This document shows, piece after piece, positions 36,723 through 47,098 of a stretch of 64,000 bases of DNA; the stretch's first letter is position 1, and the number at the start of each line of letters is the position of its first letter. Source of the stretch: Telmatactis stephensoni (Eukaryota; Cnidaria; Anthozoa; Actiniaria; Isophelliidae). Both the position numbers and the translations under genes were made by a program. The stretch covers positions 2,089,001 to 2,153,000 of the forward strand of contig JALIZF010001939.1 in NCBI GenBank assembly GCA_029948255.1, read 5' to 3'. The notes under the pieces were generated by a model that saw only the letters and a list, made by a program, of their open reading frames with translations, was not told the origin of the DNA and did no database searches.

Positions 36723-37469
36723 TAATTGCTGCCGCAGCGGAGCGAGCCTGAGCGAGCGCAGCAAGGCAGCGATCCTATTTCAGTAGCTAGCTAAAATCGA
36801 GATTTGGATACGACCACAATGCTTAGCGAGTGTCGCAAAAAACAATAGATTTCTTTGTTCTTGCTATCCCACAATGCAAAATTACTTCTTACCACCATGC
36901 TTTGCGAGCCTACACTATAAAACCTTCTGCGTCTTCTCATCGTTGAGTGTCAACTGATTACTTCATGTAATGCTTTGAAAACACTGCCATTTGTTATTAT
37001 ATTCAATTCATTATATTACAATTTCTTATACTATCTTTCGAAGTAATAATTACGGTAAATAGTAGCTTAAATAGTTCATCTGGTGCCTTTAAATTGCCTT
37101 GCATCGCCTCGTGCTTTTCGCATCTTCACGACAGATCTAATGTTTATCAAGATTTAGTTTCAAATAGAGCGGGGCAAAGGGCATACAACGGCGTGAAAGA
37201 CAAGATGACAGCAATCCGGCGTCATGTAATAGTTTGTAAAAGCTAATGGTAGTCGCATGTAAAATGAGGTATTTGAAAACAAAATACATTCCAGTTCTTT
37301 GGAAATATTTTTTGCATATTCTGTAGTAATCATGCATTTTATTTCGCGCTTCGATTTCTGAAGCGAACAACCTTGAGCAATCGGTTTATTGTATAAGGAA
37401 AAACAATATTAGGCAGCACTCACTAAATGTCAATTAGGCTAGTATATATACCGGCAAAATGTCACTCAC

Positions 37470-37634
37470 CCGAACATTCATTTTGGGACATTTCCTTCTA
37501 TCGATCTCAATTCCGTAAGCATTGGCTTTCTTTCCACAGTAATTCACATTTATAGGTGGTAGCAATATCTCTCTCGTTGTTTATCGCAATCTTTTTATCA
37601 CATGGGGTAAAATCAGACCATCTAGGCCAGCCAT
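37470..37634 (-). pseudogene. Possible orphan Cys/Trp-rich exon (weak)
   Basis: On the minus strand the segment is bounded by a GCAG acceptor-like end and a GTGAGT donor. It reads NGWPRWSDFTPCDKK in one frame and then NYCGKKANAYGIEIDRRKC in another, with a stop between them if read continuously. The WxxWSxFxxC pattern recalls thrombospondin type-1 repeats. It could be a decayed exon of a secreted-protein gene or chance. Confidence 0.22.
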
Positions 37635-38640
37635 TCTGCTTTGCTGTCAACAAAGGATAACGTCAAGATAATGTCAATGACATGTGCATCATGGCTTATT
37701 TTATGTAAATATGGTGCTGAATTTGAACATTGAACTTAAATGTAAATGGACAAAGAGTGAAGCCGAAATTTGAAAAATCATATTTTGCACTCAAATGCAT
37801 TGGGTTTTTATTTCAATACTTAAAACTTTTAAAACAAACGTCTAAGTTTACAAAGCAATTCATACAAGCAAACCTAAAAGTATACAAAACGAAAAATGGA
37901 TGAATTAATTATTTTATTTTATATCTATGACGATGACTACGGAATGACGTCAAGTAGTGGTGTTTGTCGTTGTACTTCACGACTCGGGTAAAAAAAGCTA
38001 TCTATGATCTATCCTAAGCCATCTAAGCTATCTCTCCATTTGAATCCCAATTAAAATGTCGTCAAAAAGCATCGAAAAAAGCAACTTAATTCTTGCCAGA
38101 AACAACAGGACACCACTACTTGACGTCATAATTGACCACCTCAGGCAATTAACCTAATGCATTTCAGTAGAAAATATAATCTTTATTCTATCAGCTGTAG
38201 TATTAATTCTTCATGAGTTTGAGTTAAGTTTAATTTTCAGATGTAATGATACTTTTTATCTGATAGTCTTTTTGAAGTCAACTGAAGTGTCCAATCATGT
38301 AGCCCTCGATCCTTGTAATTGACCTGCTGGCTATTCAATGCAATATCCATTAAAATTCATGTGGCAATCATCAATAAATGAAACATTCGTTCATTACCAG
38401 TCGCTTTATGAATAATGAAATCGCTACATTCATTTCCCGAGCTTATAACAGACTATGTTGTCTTTGAATTGGCCAATCACAGCTTGAAACGCTAGCGTGT
38501 CATCCTAAGTGATATATAATAAGTTGATGCCGGGCAATAATAAATATAATTGTTTTGACAAAATCGTGAGCAACATTTACCTTAACCTCTCCGTCGTTCA
38601 TTAGTGTCTTCAAAGCTCTTATTTACCAACCATTTACAAT

Positions 38641-40329
38641 ATGAGTCCATTTTACAGTATTTTTGCAGTATGGTTTTATTTGTTGGCCATTTCTGGAGCT
38701 GAAGGTAGGTTTGCAATTAGCTCTACACTGAACTGTTTTACAGCAGCTGGTAATAAAATGTTTTACTGAATTTCTAACGATAGTTCCTCACTCTGCAAGA
38801 ATATTAATTTGTCAAGCTTTTTAATTCATGAAGAAATGATTATCAAAATGTATGTATGGATTGTCACTCGGAAATGTGTTAGTTAGGAGGCCCAGTGAGT
38901 CTGGGGTCTAAATTCGCCTTAACTCAGACTAACTCGCAATACCAAAAAAGAGGAGTTTTTGCATAACTCGCCTTAACTCACATACGATTTCATAAAAGTA
39001 AATGAGGAGGGGTCATTTTCCCTTAAATCGCCTTAACTCGCTTTAACTCGCAGGGTTGGAACATTTTACTCTAACCTAAACGCCAGAGTAGCCCTTAGGG
39101 TGTTGTGTATGAGATGTGTATGGTTCTTGGAGTGTAGATTTTTGCTCAGTAAAAAAAACAAGCCCTCAGCGTGGTTTAAGCCACCAACTGATCGAGCTAT
39201 TCAGAAATTTGAAAATTAGGGGTTACGGCCACTTTAACTAATGTATTATTGACCGAGCTTTTGCCGGGACTGTTAAAAAGAATGATTGAATTGGGTTTTT
39301 GTGATATCCATTGTCACGAAGCTCCAAGAGCCCCGACACTTAAGAGTCACGAAGAGAGCTTTCATGTCGTCTTGGCCGGGTCGCTTTATTAACTACTAGT
39401 TGACCGTTTTGGTACAACTGTAACTTTTCAATAACCTTTACAATCACATCTTATATATTATTCCTTTCCAGTTCTATTCTAATTATAGTTAAATATGTCA
39501 TTACTAGATATTACTAAAATAGGTGACAGGGACTTCGTCGCATCCATGAATATGTTGTTCTATTCAAAGAAAACGATTGAATAAATTTCAAATATCGGCC
39601 AACGTGTGGATACATAGTCTTGTCGAAACTCAACTAACTCATTTGTAATTAAGAGTTTTTCTTTATTAGGACTAAAATAGCCGGGGAGAAGGGTGTGGCT
39701 CAATGTATCGCCTAATAATTAAGTTGGGTTGATCGGTGGAGTAATTTTTCCTCAAATCGTGATACTTCAACAGAACAATGCAAACGTAAATCCTCCATTC
39801 GTGAAAAACAAGGATTTTACTTTCGTATAACCATGCCATTCTGAACCTAACTACTGACCAAGAATCGACGTGTCGTGTCAAATGTTTCCTGGTCTTCGTT
39901 GGTGTCTTCGTTGGTGTCTTCGTTGCGTCGTCGATGTGGAATAACAAGCATGCACCATGGCAGGCCAGACTGCACTTTAAACCTAGCCTCCCTGGTTACA
40001 AAGGCTCTTGGTCAGCATTAAACAAAGAAGTCGGAGAGTGGATTGAAGTTGATTTGTTGGCAGTTACCAAGGTTACCGCAATTGCTACCCAAGGTCGCTA
40101 CGATAGCAACCATGCCCAGTGGGTGACCGGGTATAGTCTCCAGTACAGCTTGGATGGGAAAGATTTCAAAACCGTTGAGCCAGGCAGGGTTTTTCCAGGA
40201 AACCACGATAGACACACCGTTAAAAGGATTGATTTCAACGCCCCAGTCATTGCCAGGTACATCAGGGTTGTCGCCGAAAGCTGGCACAGGCATATTTCTT
40301 TGAGGATGGAGCTTTACGGTTGTAGGTAA
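38641..40329 (+). pseudogene. Gene B: fused and frameshifted PAN-discoidin copy
   Basis: Exon 1 (38641-38704) is a typical signal-peptide exon (MSPFYSIFAVWFYLLA). The PAN exon starts at 39774 but has a 2-base TA insertion near 39826, which leads to TGA at 39840-39842. From there the correct PAN frame continues (TCRVKCFLV) straight into VFVGVFVGVFVASS, encoded by an imperfect 12-bp repeat (TTCGTTGGTGTC), and then in frame into a complete discoidin domain (39934-40329) ending LRMELYGCR. The middle of PAN, the linker exon and two introns are missing. The poly(A) signal at 40433-40438 is retained. It is probably non-functional; if the 2-base insertion is an assembly error, the result would be an intact two-exon fusion gene. 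Confidence 0.78.
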
Positions 40330-41191
40330 AGTGAGCTATTGTATCTTATCACCTTCATTAAGGTGTCTCCATGCAGTTTTTATTATGTTTCCATTTTTAT
40401 TCGATTAGTGGATAAATGATATTTACTTATCAAATAAAAGTTTTAAATGATATCTGTTTCATTTCGAACTACCTTACCTCGGTAAAATCTGCAGTTACCA
40501 ACCAGGGCCCGTTCCGAAGCGGAGTGGGTAAAAAGAGGCCTGGGTCTGGACTATAGTTTGGTACGTGGCGTGGGGTCCGTCACTCTTTAGAAAATATATG
40601 GAATATACCTATTGTAGACTTACGGTTATAGCGTCACCCTCAGCGGTTCCTTTTACAAATTCATCAAATGAAAAATCCATAATATAATAAAATACCACTG
40701 TGAGACACCTTAAGTATTTGTGTGCAATATTGCTTAATGCATTGATATATACTCGTGCGTTACCAGGCAACTACAACTTTTGCCGTTTATCAATCCTTAG
40801 GTAGATGGAGACCAATACGCTGGAAATCTGTGGCATAGCGTTGATACTGGGAAAGCAGGACCACATCTCACTCTCGGCCTAACATCAGTGAATGAAGGAC
40901 AACCTTGCATCTTTAGTTACTTCGTTTAAGTTCCAAAACTTTGCTACCTAGGCCTCAACTCTTAGCATTGACAATGTCCTCTGTGAAAGGAATCCCCTTC
41001 AAACTGTAATTAAATGTGTAATATTTATTTAGTACTATATTCAGTTGTATATTGTAATGTTGCTTTGGATTATTTTGAGCCTCTCGAGGACACAGGAATC
41101 CCGTGTATATGTGATCAAGATGTTCGATCTGGTACAAAGCGACAAGTTCTTACAAAGTGGATATGCTAATAAGCTACCTAAATTAGGCATT

Positions 41192-41453
41192 GTAAAGTAA
41201 AAGTAAAGTAAAGCAACCATATTTAACGTCGATAACTCGTAACAGTAGTTCAACTGACAAACCTGAGGTCGACGGAGCGCTCATTTTACTCCCCTCTCTC
41301 CATCAGTGCTCCGTTTTAAGGGCATTTAAAGCTAATTAAAGCTACACAGATTGGAAAGAAGTCGAAACAAGGATGTGAGGTCTGGCTGGGGATCGAACTC
41401 GGGACCTCTCGCACCGAAGGCCGCGCACTAACCAACTGTGCCATCCTTGCTCC
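41192..41453 (-). mobile_element. tRNA-headed SINE-like element, family 2
   Basis: On the minus strand it reads GGAGCAAGGATGGCACAGTT, then a box B-like GAGTTCGATCCCC, a body with CATCCTTGTTTCGACTTC, and a TTTACTTTTACTTTAC end. It lies upstream of gene C; the duplicate is at 47961-48222 and an older copy at 54648-54918. Confidence 0.7.
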
Positions 41454-42077
41454 TACCAAATTATGATCTTTCGTTTCACGTGAATGACACGTAACACTGC
41501 CCCCAAGAAAGTAAAGACATCTATTTGGGCATGCGCAGAATAACTATTTCAGTTTGTCCGATTTAATGTAGTTTGCATCGTTCAATTTCAGTTTGTTAAA
41601 TCCTTTTAGTACTGAATTGAATTATAATAGCCTGTCGTAATCATGCCTTAACTCATGAAAACTAATTAAAACAACGTATTGAACATGCAGTATAGCTCAA
41701 GCTGAAAACGGGTAAGAGTTTTGCATTGAGAAAGTCACCTTTGTAGTACTCACATTGAAGGCTCCTACCAAACATTCTTTCTAGTGAATCATTTATTTTC
41801 GTCTGCATAAAATTGACATAATTAAGACCGATAAAAATTGTCAAACCATTTCTATTTATAGTCAATTTATCATTATATATAAACAGAATTGCCGCGAAAC
41901 TCACTGACATCCAAAGTATCCAATAACAGACTTGAAATGACCAATCATGAAGTGCATTGACTCGTATATCTTTTTCATTAAATAAATAACTTGATGGCAA
42001 GTGAATTGATTCAAGTGTATGAAGACAGATAGCTCCTCAAGCTCCTAGCTCTTGCCGTCTTCTCATTTTTAACGAAT

Positions 42078-45000
42078 ATGAGCCATTTTTGCAGTATTTC
42101 TCGTGCAATCTTTTCTATGGTGTTCTTATCATCGCTGGCCTGTTCTGGAGCTGAAGGTAGGTTCAACTTTGCAATGCAGACCTACTTGGTTTCTACATAG
42201 AAGAAATAATAATAATAGAGCTATAATTGCCAGAACAGGACTTAAACTTGAAAAGGTAGACTTGTTTCTTTCTCCTACTGACTTTTTGTTTTGCGGTTTT
42301 ATTGATTTTCTTCATCTTCTCCTTCTAGTTCATCTTCGTCTTCTTCATCGTGTTCTTTGGTCTTTCTCTCTTTCTTTCTTCTTGTTTTTGCTCTTCTTTT
42401 TCGTCGTCATCGTCGTTAAGGTGTTGTTCTTGTTCTTGTCTTGTTCTGTGCCATTAATTTGGAGCTCAACCGTGTATTTACTAATTCTTTCAAATAAACT
42501 ATGCCTATATACAAGTTATATAATAGCTATCATAAAGGATATTTGTCATTGTTAGACTAAATTTCTTTCTCCCTCTTTCAACGAAATAGACAAACAAATT
42601 GTTTTTGTAGAGATCGGTGAGTGAGAGAATCATGTATTAAGGCTTTGGATTTAGAGCACACAAGTTCCAATCTTGGAATTTTCCTGCAATTTTAAATTCA
42701 TATCTCAGTACGAACCCGGCTGTCAGTTGTGTACGAGCGAGTGTAGTGAGCGACGGAGTGAAGTCGTAATAAAAGCGAACAGAAAACTACGTGAATTTCA
42801 TTTACGTTTTCCAAAAAAATGAATATAGTAACTTGTGTAGGATTGAAAATGCTCGGAAAAAAATTTAGTGGTTCTAGTCTGATTGGTGTCGCTGTGTACT
42901 TGCGAGATGCATGTCCTGTGGCCTATAATCCCAGCTCATGACCACCATGAGTCACCTATAGCTCAGTGGTTAGAGCATCCAACCGGTAATTGGAGGGTCG
43001 TGGGTTCGATTCCCGCTGGGGGCTCGGATTTTTTTCCGAGCATTTTCAATCCTACACAAGTTACTATATTCATTTATTTCATTTCCTGGGTTTTCCAAAA
43101 AGCCCTTGAATTTAGAAATTCTGCTCAAACTCCTTGAAAACTCCTTAAATTTATACTTTTAACAAAACTTAAGGGACTTAAATGGGATGAAAAAAACAGA
43201 AATTCACTTTTTTCTTGTACATGTAAGTGAGGGAAGAGGATGCCCTAGTCAGTAAAACCAATGGTAAAACGTTGGGTAACACTACTCCTTGAAAAATCGT
43301 TTTTGGGTCCTTGAATGCTCCTTGAATTCTCCTGGAATTTTAAATTCATATCTCATTACGAACCTGTGTTGTGTACGAGCGAGTGTAGTGAGCGACGGAG
43401 TGAAGTCGTAATATAAAAAGCGAACAGAACAGACTTTAGTGCCCAGTAACTGAATAGAGATTTTACATATATGTTGAAAGAATATTGCAACAATATAATG
43501 AAATACAATTTTAGAAAATCGTTCGAGATCTCAACCAAAAACATTTCAAAGATATCCTAAAGAGGAAGTTCTGGAAACTTGATCGCAAAACAATCGTGAT
43601 AACTGCGCTTTATTCTGAAACCTGATAACTGTCTTAACTATAAGTCTGGTAAGTCAGTAACAGAGAAAACTTTTATCTGTCTATTTACTTAAATCATAGT
43701 TAATAGAGGGGACTGGTTAGGAAGCCTTTTGTTTTATGTCTTTGTTCATTTTTTTCAACCGTGACCGTGCACAAATCTTTTATTTTTTCATTGTTTCGCC
43801 TTAATTGCCATGGTTGAGCAACTGAACCCAAATGTTTCTTTTCCGCTGCTTGTTCGATGTATTCTAGTTCAAAATTAATTATATTAGAATATTCCAATAA
43901 ATAATCCAATAGACAACATTTCGTCTATAAGTCAACTATAAGTCTGGTAAGTCAGTAACAGAGAAAACTTTTATCTGTCTATTTACTTAAATGAAGACAG
44001 TTGTCAGGTTTTTAAACAATGGTCGAATTTAAATTAAAAGAACAGCTGGAGTCTAGAAATATAAGGCAGAAGAAATTTAGAAATTGTAGAGCCCGGGCGG
44101 GGCACTCCACTGTAAAAGGATCGGGTATGCTCGTCGGAAATTTAAAAAATACCCCTAAAAGATACCGGAAGTCTTTTAAGAAGGGCGTGGCTGGACGATT
44201 TTTAACCTCTAAGAGATACCAGCGATAACAAGCTAACGAACATTATTATCATGAACATAGAATTGAACGGTCGACAAGCTTTTGTTGGGCAAATCTCTTC
44301 CATTTGAGAACAAGATAATAAGCAATGGGCTCTTTTGATAACCTAAGAGGGACCAGGAAATGATGAAACTCTAAGCTTCAATCTAAAAGATACCAAATCG
44401 CTGATTTTAACCCCTAAGAGATACGACGAGCATACCCGATTCTACAATGGAGTTCCAACCCTCGCCCCCCCGGTTTGTAGAGAGTTGACACACCTGCAAG
44501 GAATTCTGAGTCCGACTAGTTTCTTTTGTTTCCATACACCCCACTGCATTTCATGAAAACAGGTGCTACCAAGAGAGTAGATGCTCTGTTGGTGCTATTT
44601 TTCCGCGATTGAAAAAGGTTCGGACTGACAGACAGGCAGATGTAGACGTACATTGACAGATCGATAAAATACTGACATAGGTAGAAATGGATATTCAGCA
44701 ATACAAATAGAAATAGAGAGAAATTAATTGGGGACCAGGCTATATAGCCTCCTTGGGTTCACACTGTCCTCTTTGAATCTTTTCAAACAGTACGATGCAA
44801 ACATAAGCGTAATTTCTCCATTTGCGAAAGACAAGGATTTTACTTTCGTAACCACGTCATCAAGACCTTAACTACTGACCAAGAATCGACATGTCGTATC
44901 GAATGCCCCCTTGTTGATTCGTGTAAGTCCTACAATTACAACAAAAATACAAGAAGATGTGAGCTAAACGATTCAGATGAATGTGAGCATCCAGGGGACC

Positions 45001-47098
45001 TTGTAGGAAGAGATGGCGTCGTCTTCGTTGGTGTAAAGGTATACAGTTATAAATTATTATGTAATTTGTACAATTTTCTACCATGGGTTCCAGAAAAGTG
45101 TTTCTCCGCTAAGCGACTTTATTAAGGTGGCTCATTGCTTAGCTTAATTGTAGAAGTATTGGCTAAACTATTTAACATTTGAAATTAGCTTGTCTGATGA
45201 TTATAAAACTGGTAGCAAATCGATAGTTAATTAAAAAGAATGTGTCGTAAACAAGGCAAATAGCTCCATTCCACAGCCGTTATTACTTATTAAGCACAAA
45301 AACACAATTTGAAATTAGTATATTTTACCATAATCAATCAGTTTCTCGCTTTCTGATTGGTAAGAACTGTAGTAAATACGAATCAATAGTGAAGACTAGC
45401 CTCATTGTTTTGATTTTGCGCGCGCGCGCTCGTTGCTCAAGCCCGTTCGAAGAGTCCAGGACCACAGAAAGCCATTTTGAATTTGTTAAATTCCACACAA
45501 AAAATATACATCTGTAATAGTATTTTTCGATCCTTTATTTTATCTGACTTTGCATGTTTTTCTTTTAGGAATGCAAAGACAAGGGATCGAACTGCCAGTC
45601 GTGCGTCTGCAATCAAGGTACGTAAGTAATGTTCTTATAAAGATTTTTATAAAATAACCATCGTATAACGCGCGCTCTCATTGGCCGAAGGACGCGTATA
45701 CTGCGAACTCTAAATATGCACACAGCACGCATGCGCACTTTTCGATTTTTTGTCGTTGTAAATAAACACTGAATTTGCTCAAAAACAACACTATATTTTA
45801 TATATAATGAAGAAAAATAAAAAAAACCGCCCGCGCGTGCTGTGTGCAGATTTAGAGCACTTTAATTTAGCTTGGGGATTGATCAGAACACGGGAGAAGT
45901 GTAGCCGAGTGCTTCTCAACGCTTCTTGAGTGTTCTGATCAATCCCCAAGCTAAACTGCTCTAAATCTGCACACAGCACAGCGGGCAAGTTTTCTATTTC
46001 TTCTATAAAATACAACATTGTTTTCACGCATATTCAGTGTTCATTGGTTTACACTGACCAAAAATTTGAAAAGTGCGCGCGCGTGCTGTGTGCAGACTTA
46101 GAGTTCGCAGTATACGCGTCCTTCGTCCAATGAGAACGCGCCTTACATGATAGTTATTTTATAATGTCGTCGTTGTTTGGGCATTTTGCACAGACACTTT
46201 CTATATGATAAACCGACATTTTAAAACATCTATCATCTTGAGGTCCTTTTTGAAAATCATTGTAAATAAAAACGTTTCCTCAAGATATTATTATACAATT
46301 CTGAAAATAACGCACGTAATATGCACAAGAATGCGTAGAGACCGTATTAGGTTAGTAACATTTGAATGGCTTCCCGCTGCAAAGCCGCGCGCTGATCAAA
46401 GTCAAAAGTGGTAATAAAAACGACATCATTTGTGTTGATTTTTGTAGAATTGTATAATAAATATGTTATTGGTCCATTAACCAGGGAATACAGCTGTGAA
46501 GTTTTACTTGTCACTTGCATTTTGGCTTGCCTAAAGACTCGCCAAAATACAGCGTGACTCGTAAAAATACACAACTGCATGTATTAGCTGGTTAGTTCTT
46601 ATTCATTCTGTGGCAAATTGTTTTTCAGAAGTTTTATGCCATAATTATCAACCCCTTGGGATGGAGGACGGAAAAATTAAAGACAATCAGATCAATGCGA
46701 CGTCAAGGTGGGATGACAAGCATGCACCATGGCAGGCCAGACTGCACTTTGAACCTAACTCCAGTGGTTACTCAGGCTCTTGGTCAGCATCAAACAACGA
46801 AGTCGGAGAAGAGTGGATTGAAGTTGATTTGTTGGCAGTTACCAAGGTTTACGCAATTGCTACCCAAGGTCGCTACGATGACAGCCAGTGGGTGACCGGG
46901 TATAGTCTCCAGTACAGCTTGGATGGAGAAGATTTCAAAACCGTCGAGGAAGGCAGGGTTTTTCCAGGAAACCAGGATAGACACACCGTTAAAAGGATTG
47001 ATTTCAACGCCCCAGTCATTGCCAGGTACATCAGGGTTGTCGCCAAAAGCTGGCACAGGCATATTTCTTTGAGGATGGAGCTTTACGGTTGTAGGTAA
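42078..47098 (+). CDS. Gene C: secreted PAN/apple protein with one discoidin domain
   Basis: Exons are 42078-42156, 44791-45038, 45569-45617 and 46629-47098: 846 bases, 281 residues. Exon 1 encodes a signal peptide (MSHFCSISRAIFSMVFLSSL). Exon 2 is PAN/apple (CKHKR, CRIECP, SCKSYNYN, RRCELN, RDGVVFVGVK). Exon 3 is a 16-residue Cys linker (ECKDKGSNCQSCVCNQ). Exon 4 is a complete F5/8 type C domain, from LCHNYQPLGMEDG to LRMELYGCR. Intron phases are 1, 0, 1. A secreted glycan- or membrane-binding role is inferred from the domains. AATAAA at 47202-47207 is the likely poly(A) signal. Intron 1 (2.6 kb) carries the tRNA-like foldback element and intron 3 a 520-bp palindromic MITE. Confidence 0.9.
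42819..43073. mobile_element. Foldback element with perfect 46-bp arms enclosing a tRNA-like sequence
   Basis: Arms 42819-42864 and 43028-43073 are perfect reverse complements (46 of 46; word ACTTGTGTAGGATTGAAAAT). The 163-bp loop contains a tRNA-like segment at 42952-43023. No coding capacity is seen. It is in gene C intron 1; the copy in gene D is at 49588-49842. Confidence 0.85.
42952..43023 (+). ncRNA. tRNA-Thr(GGT)-like sequence, probably a tRNA-derived repeat
   Basis: The 72-nt cloverleaf has D arm GCTC/GAGC, anticodon arm TCCAA/TTGGA around CCGGTAA (anticodon GGT), T arm GTGGG/CCCGC with TTCGATT, box A TAGCTCAGTGG and box B GGTTCGATTCC. The acceptor stem pairs only at about 5 of 7 positions and the base before the anticodon is C rather than U, so a functional tRNA is unlikely. 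Confidence 0.55.
43085..43335 (+). repeat. Dispersed repeat, copy 2 (duplicate at 49854-50104)
   Basis: Reverse complement of 2903-3115 (shared ACTCCTTGAAAACTCCTTAA, GGGACTTAAATGGGATGA and AAAAATCGTTTTTGGGTCCT-type words). Here it sits inside the composite bounded by direct repeats. Confidence 0.55.
45646..46164. mobile_element. About 520-bp palindromic MITE with nested inverted repeats (gene C intron 3)
   Basis: The outer arms 45646-45743 and 46069-46164 are inverted copies with few mismatches (GAAGGACGCGTATACTGCGA and its complement). Inside, a second inverted repeat (45829-45900 against 45915-45987; GCTTGGGGATTGATCAGAAC) closes around TGTAGCCGAGTGCTTCTC. The whole element can fold into one long hairpin. 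The duplicate lies at 52411-52930. Confidence 0.75.
46437..46597. mobile_element. Foldback MITE of the GCCTAAAGRCTCG family
   Basis: Palindromic around TTTTGGCTTGCCTAAAGACT, ending in TTGTATAATAAATATGTTAT on one side. It lies right before the discoidin exon of gene C, with the acceptor about 30 bases away. The duplicate is at 53202-53362; an inverted relative is at 56030-56175. Confidence 0.6.

Larger units (their letters stand above)
35447..38640. other. Intergenic stretch between genes A and B
   Basis: Apart from the elements listed separately, I see one weak exon-like segment (37470-37634, minus) and otherwise AT-rich sequence. The last 180 bases presumably hold the promoter of gene B (TATATAATAAG near 38514). 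Confidence 0.5.
42685..43430. repeat. About 100-bp direct repeats flanking the tRNA-like foldback element
   Basis: The segments 42685-42785 and 43331-43430 share TTTTAAATTCATATCTCA, GTGTACGAGCGAGTGTAGTG and AGCGACGGAGTGAAGTCGTA in the same orientation with a few changes. Between them lie the inverted-repeat/tRNA-like element and a dispersed repeat also found at 2903-3115. The same arrangement is at 49454-50199 in unit 2. The layout looks like a small composite element with terminal direct repeats; the class is unknown. Confidence 0.6.
40200..46970 (+). repeat. Tandem duplication unit 1 (about 6.77 kb), carrying gene C
   Basis: Sequence from about 40.2 kb matches that 6769 bases to the right almost base for base, including introns and mobile elements. 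Differences are single substitutions (for example 40480 and 43195) and homopolymer lengths. After the C-run near 44466 the offset changes to about 6781 and then 6765. The left edge lies within the discoidin exon of gene B, which suggests unequal crossing-over between discoidin exons. Confidence 0.85.

Noticed and set aside
41662..42000. 112-codon minus-strand frame upstream of gene C (copy at 48431-48769)
   Set aside because: Conserved only because the whole unit is duplicated; no recognisable domain, and it overlaps the gene C promoter. A real gene is not excluded but not supported.
42103..42555. 150-codon open frame (and its copy at 48872-49324)
   Set aside because: It begins inside exon 1 of genes C and D in another frame and runs through intron 1; Phe/Leu-rich from a pyrimidine-rich stretch.
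42952..43023. Functional tRNA-Thr gene
   Set aside because: The acceptor stem pairs poorly, the loop base before the anticodon is unusual and it sits inside a foldback repeat; kept only as a tRNA-like repeat.
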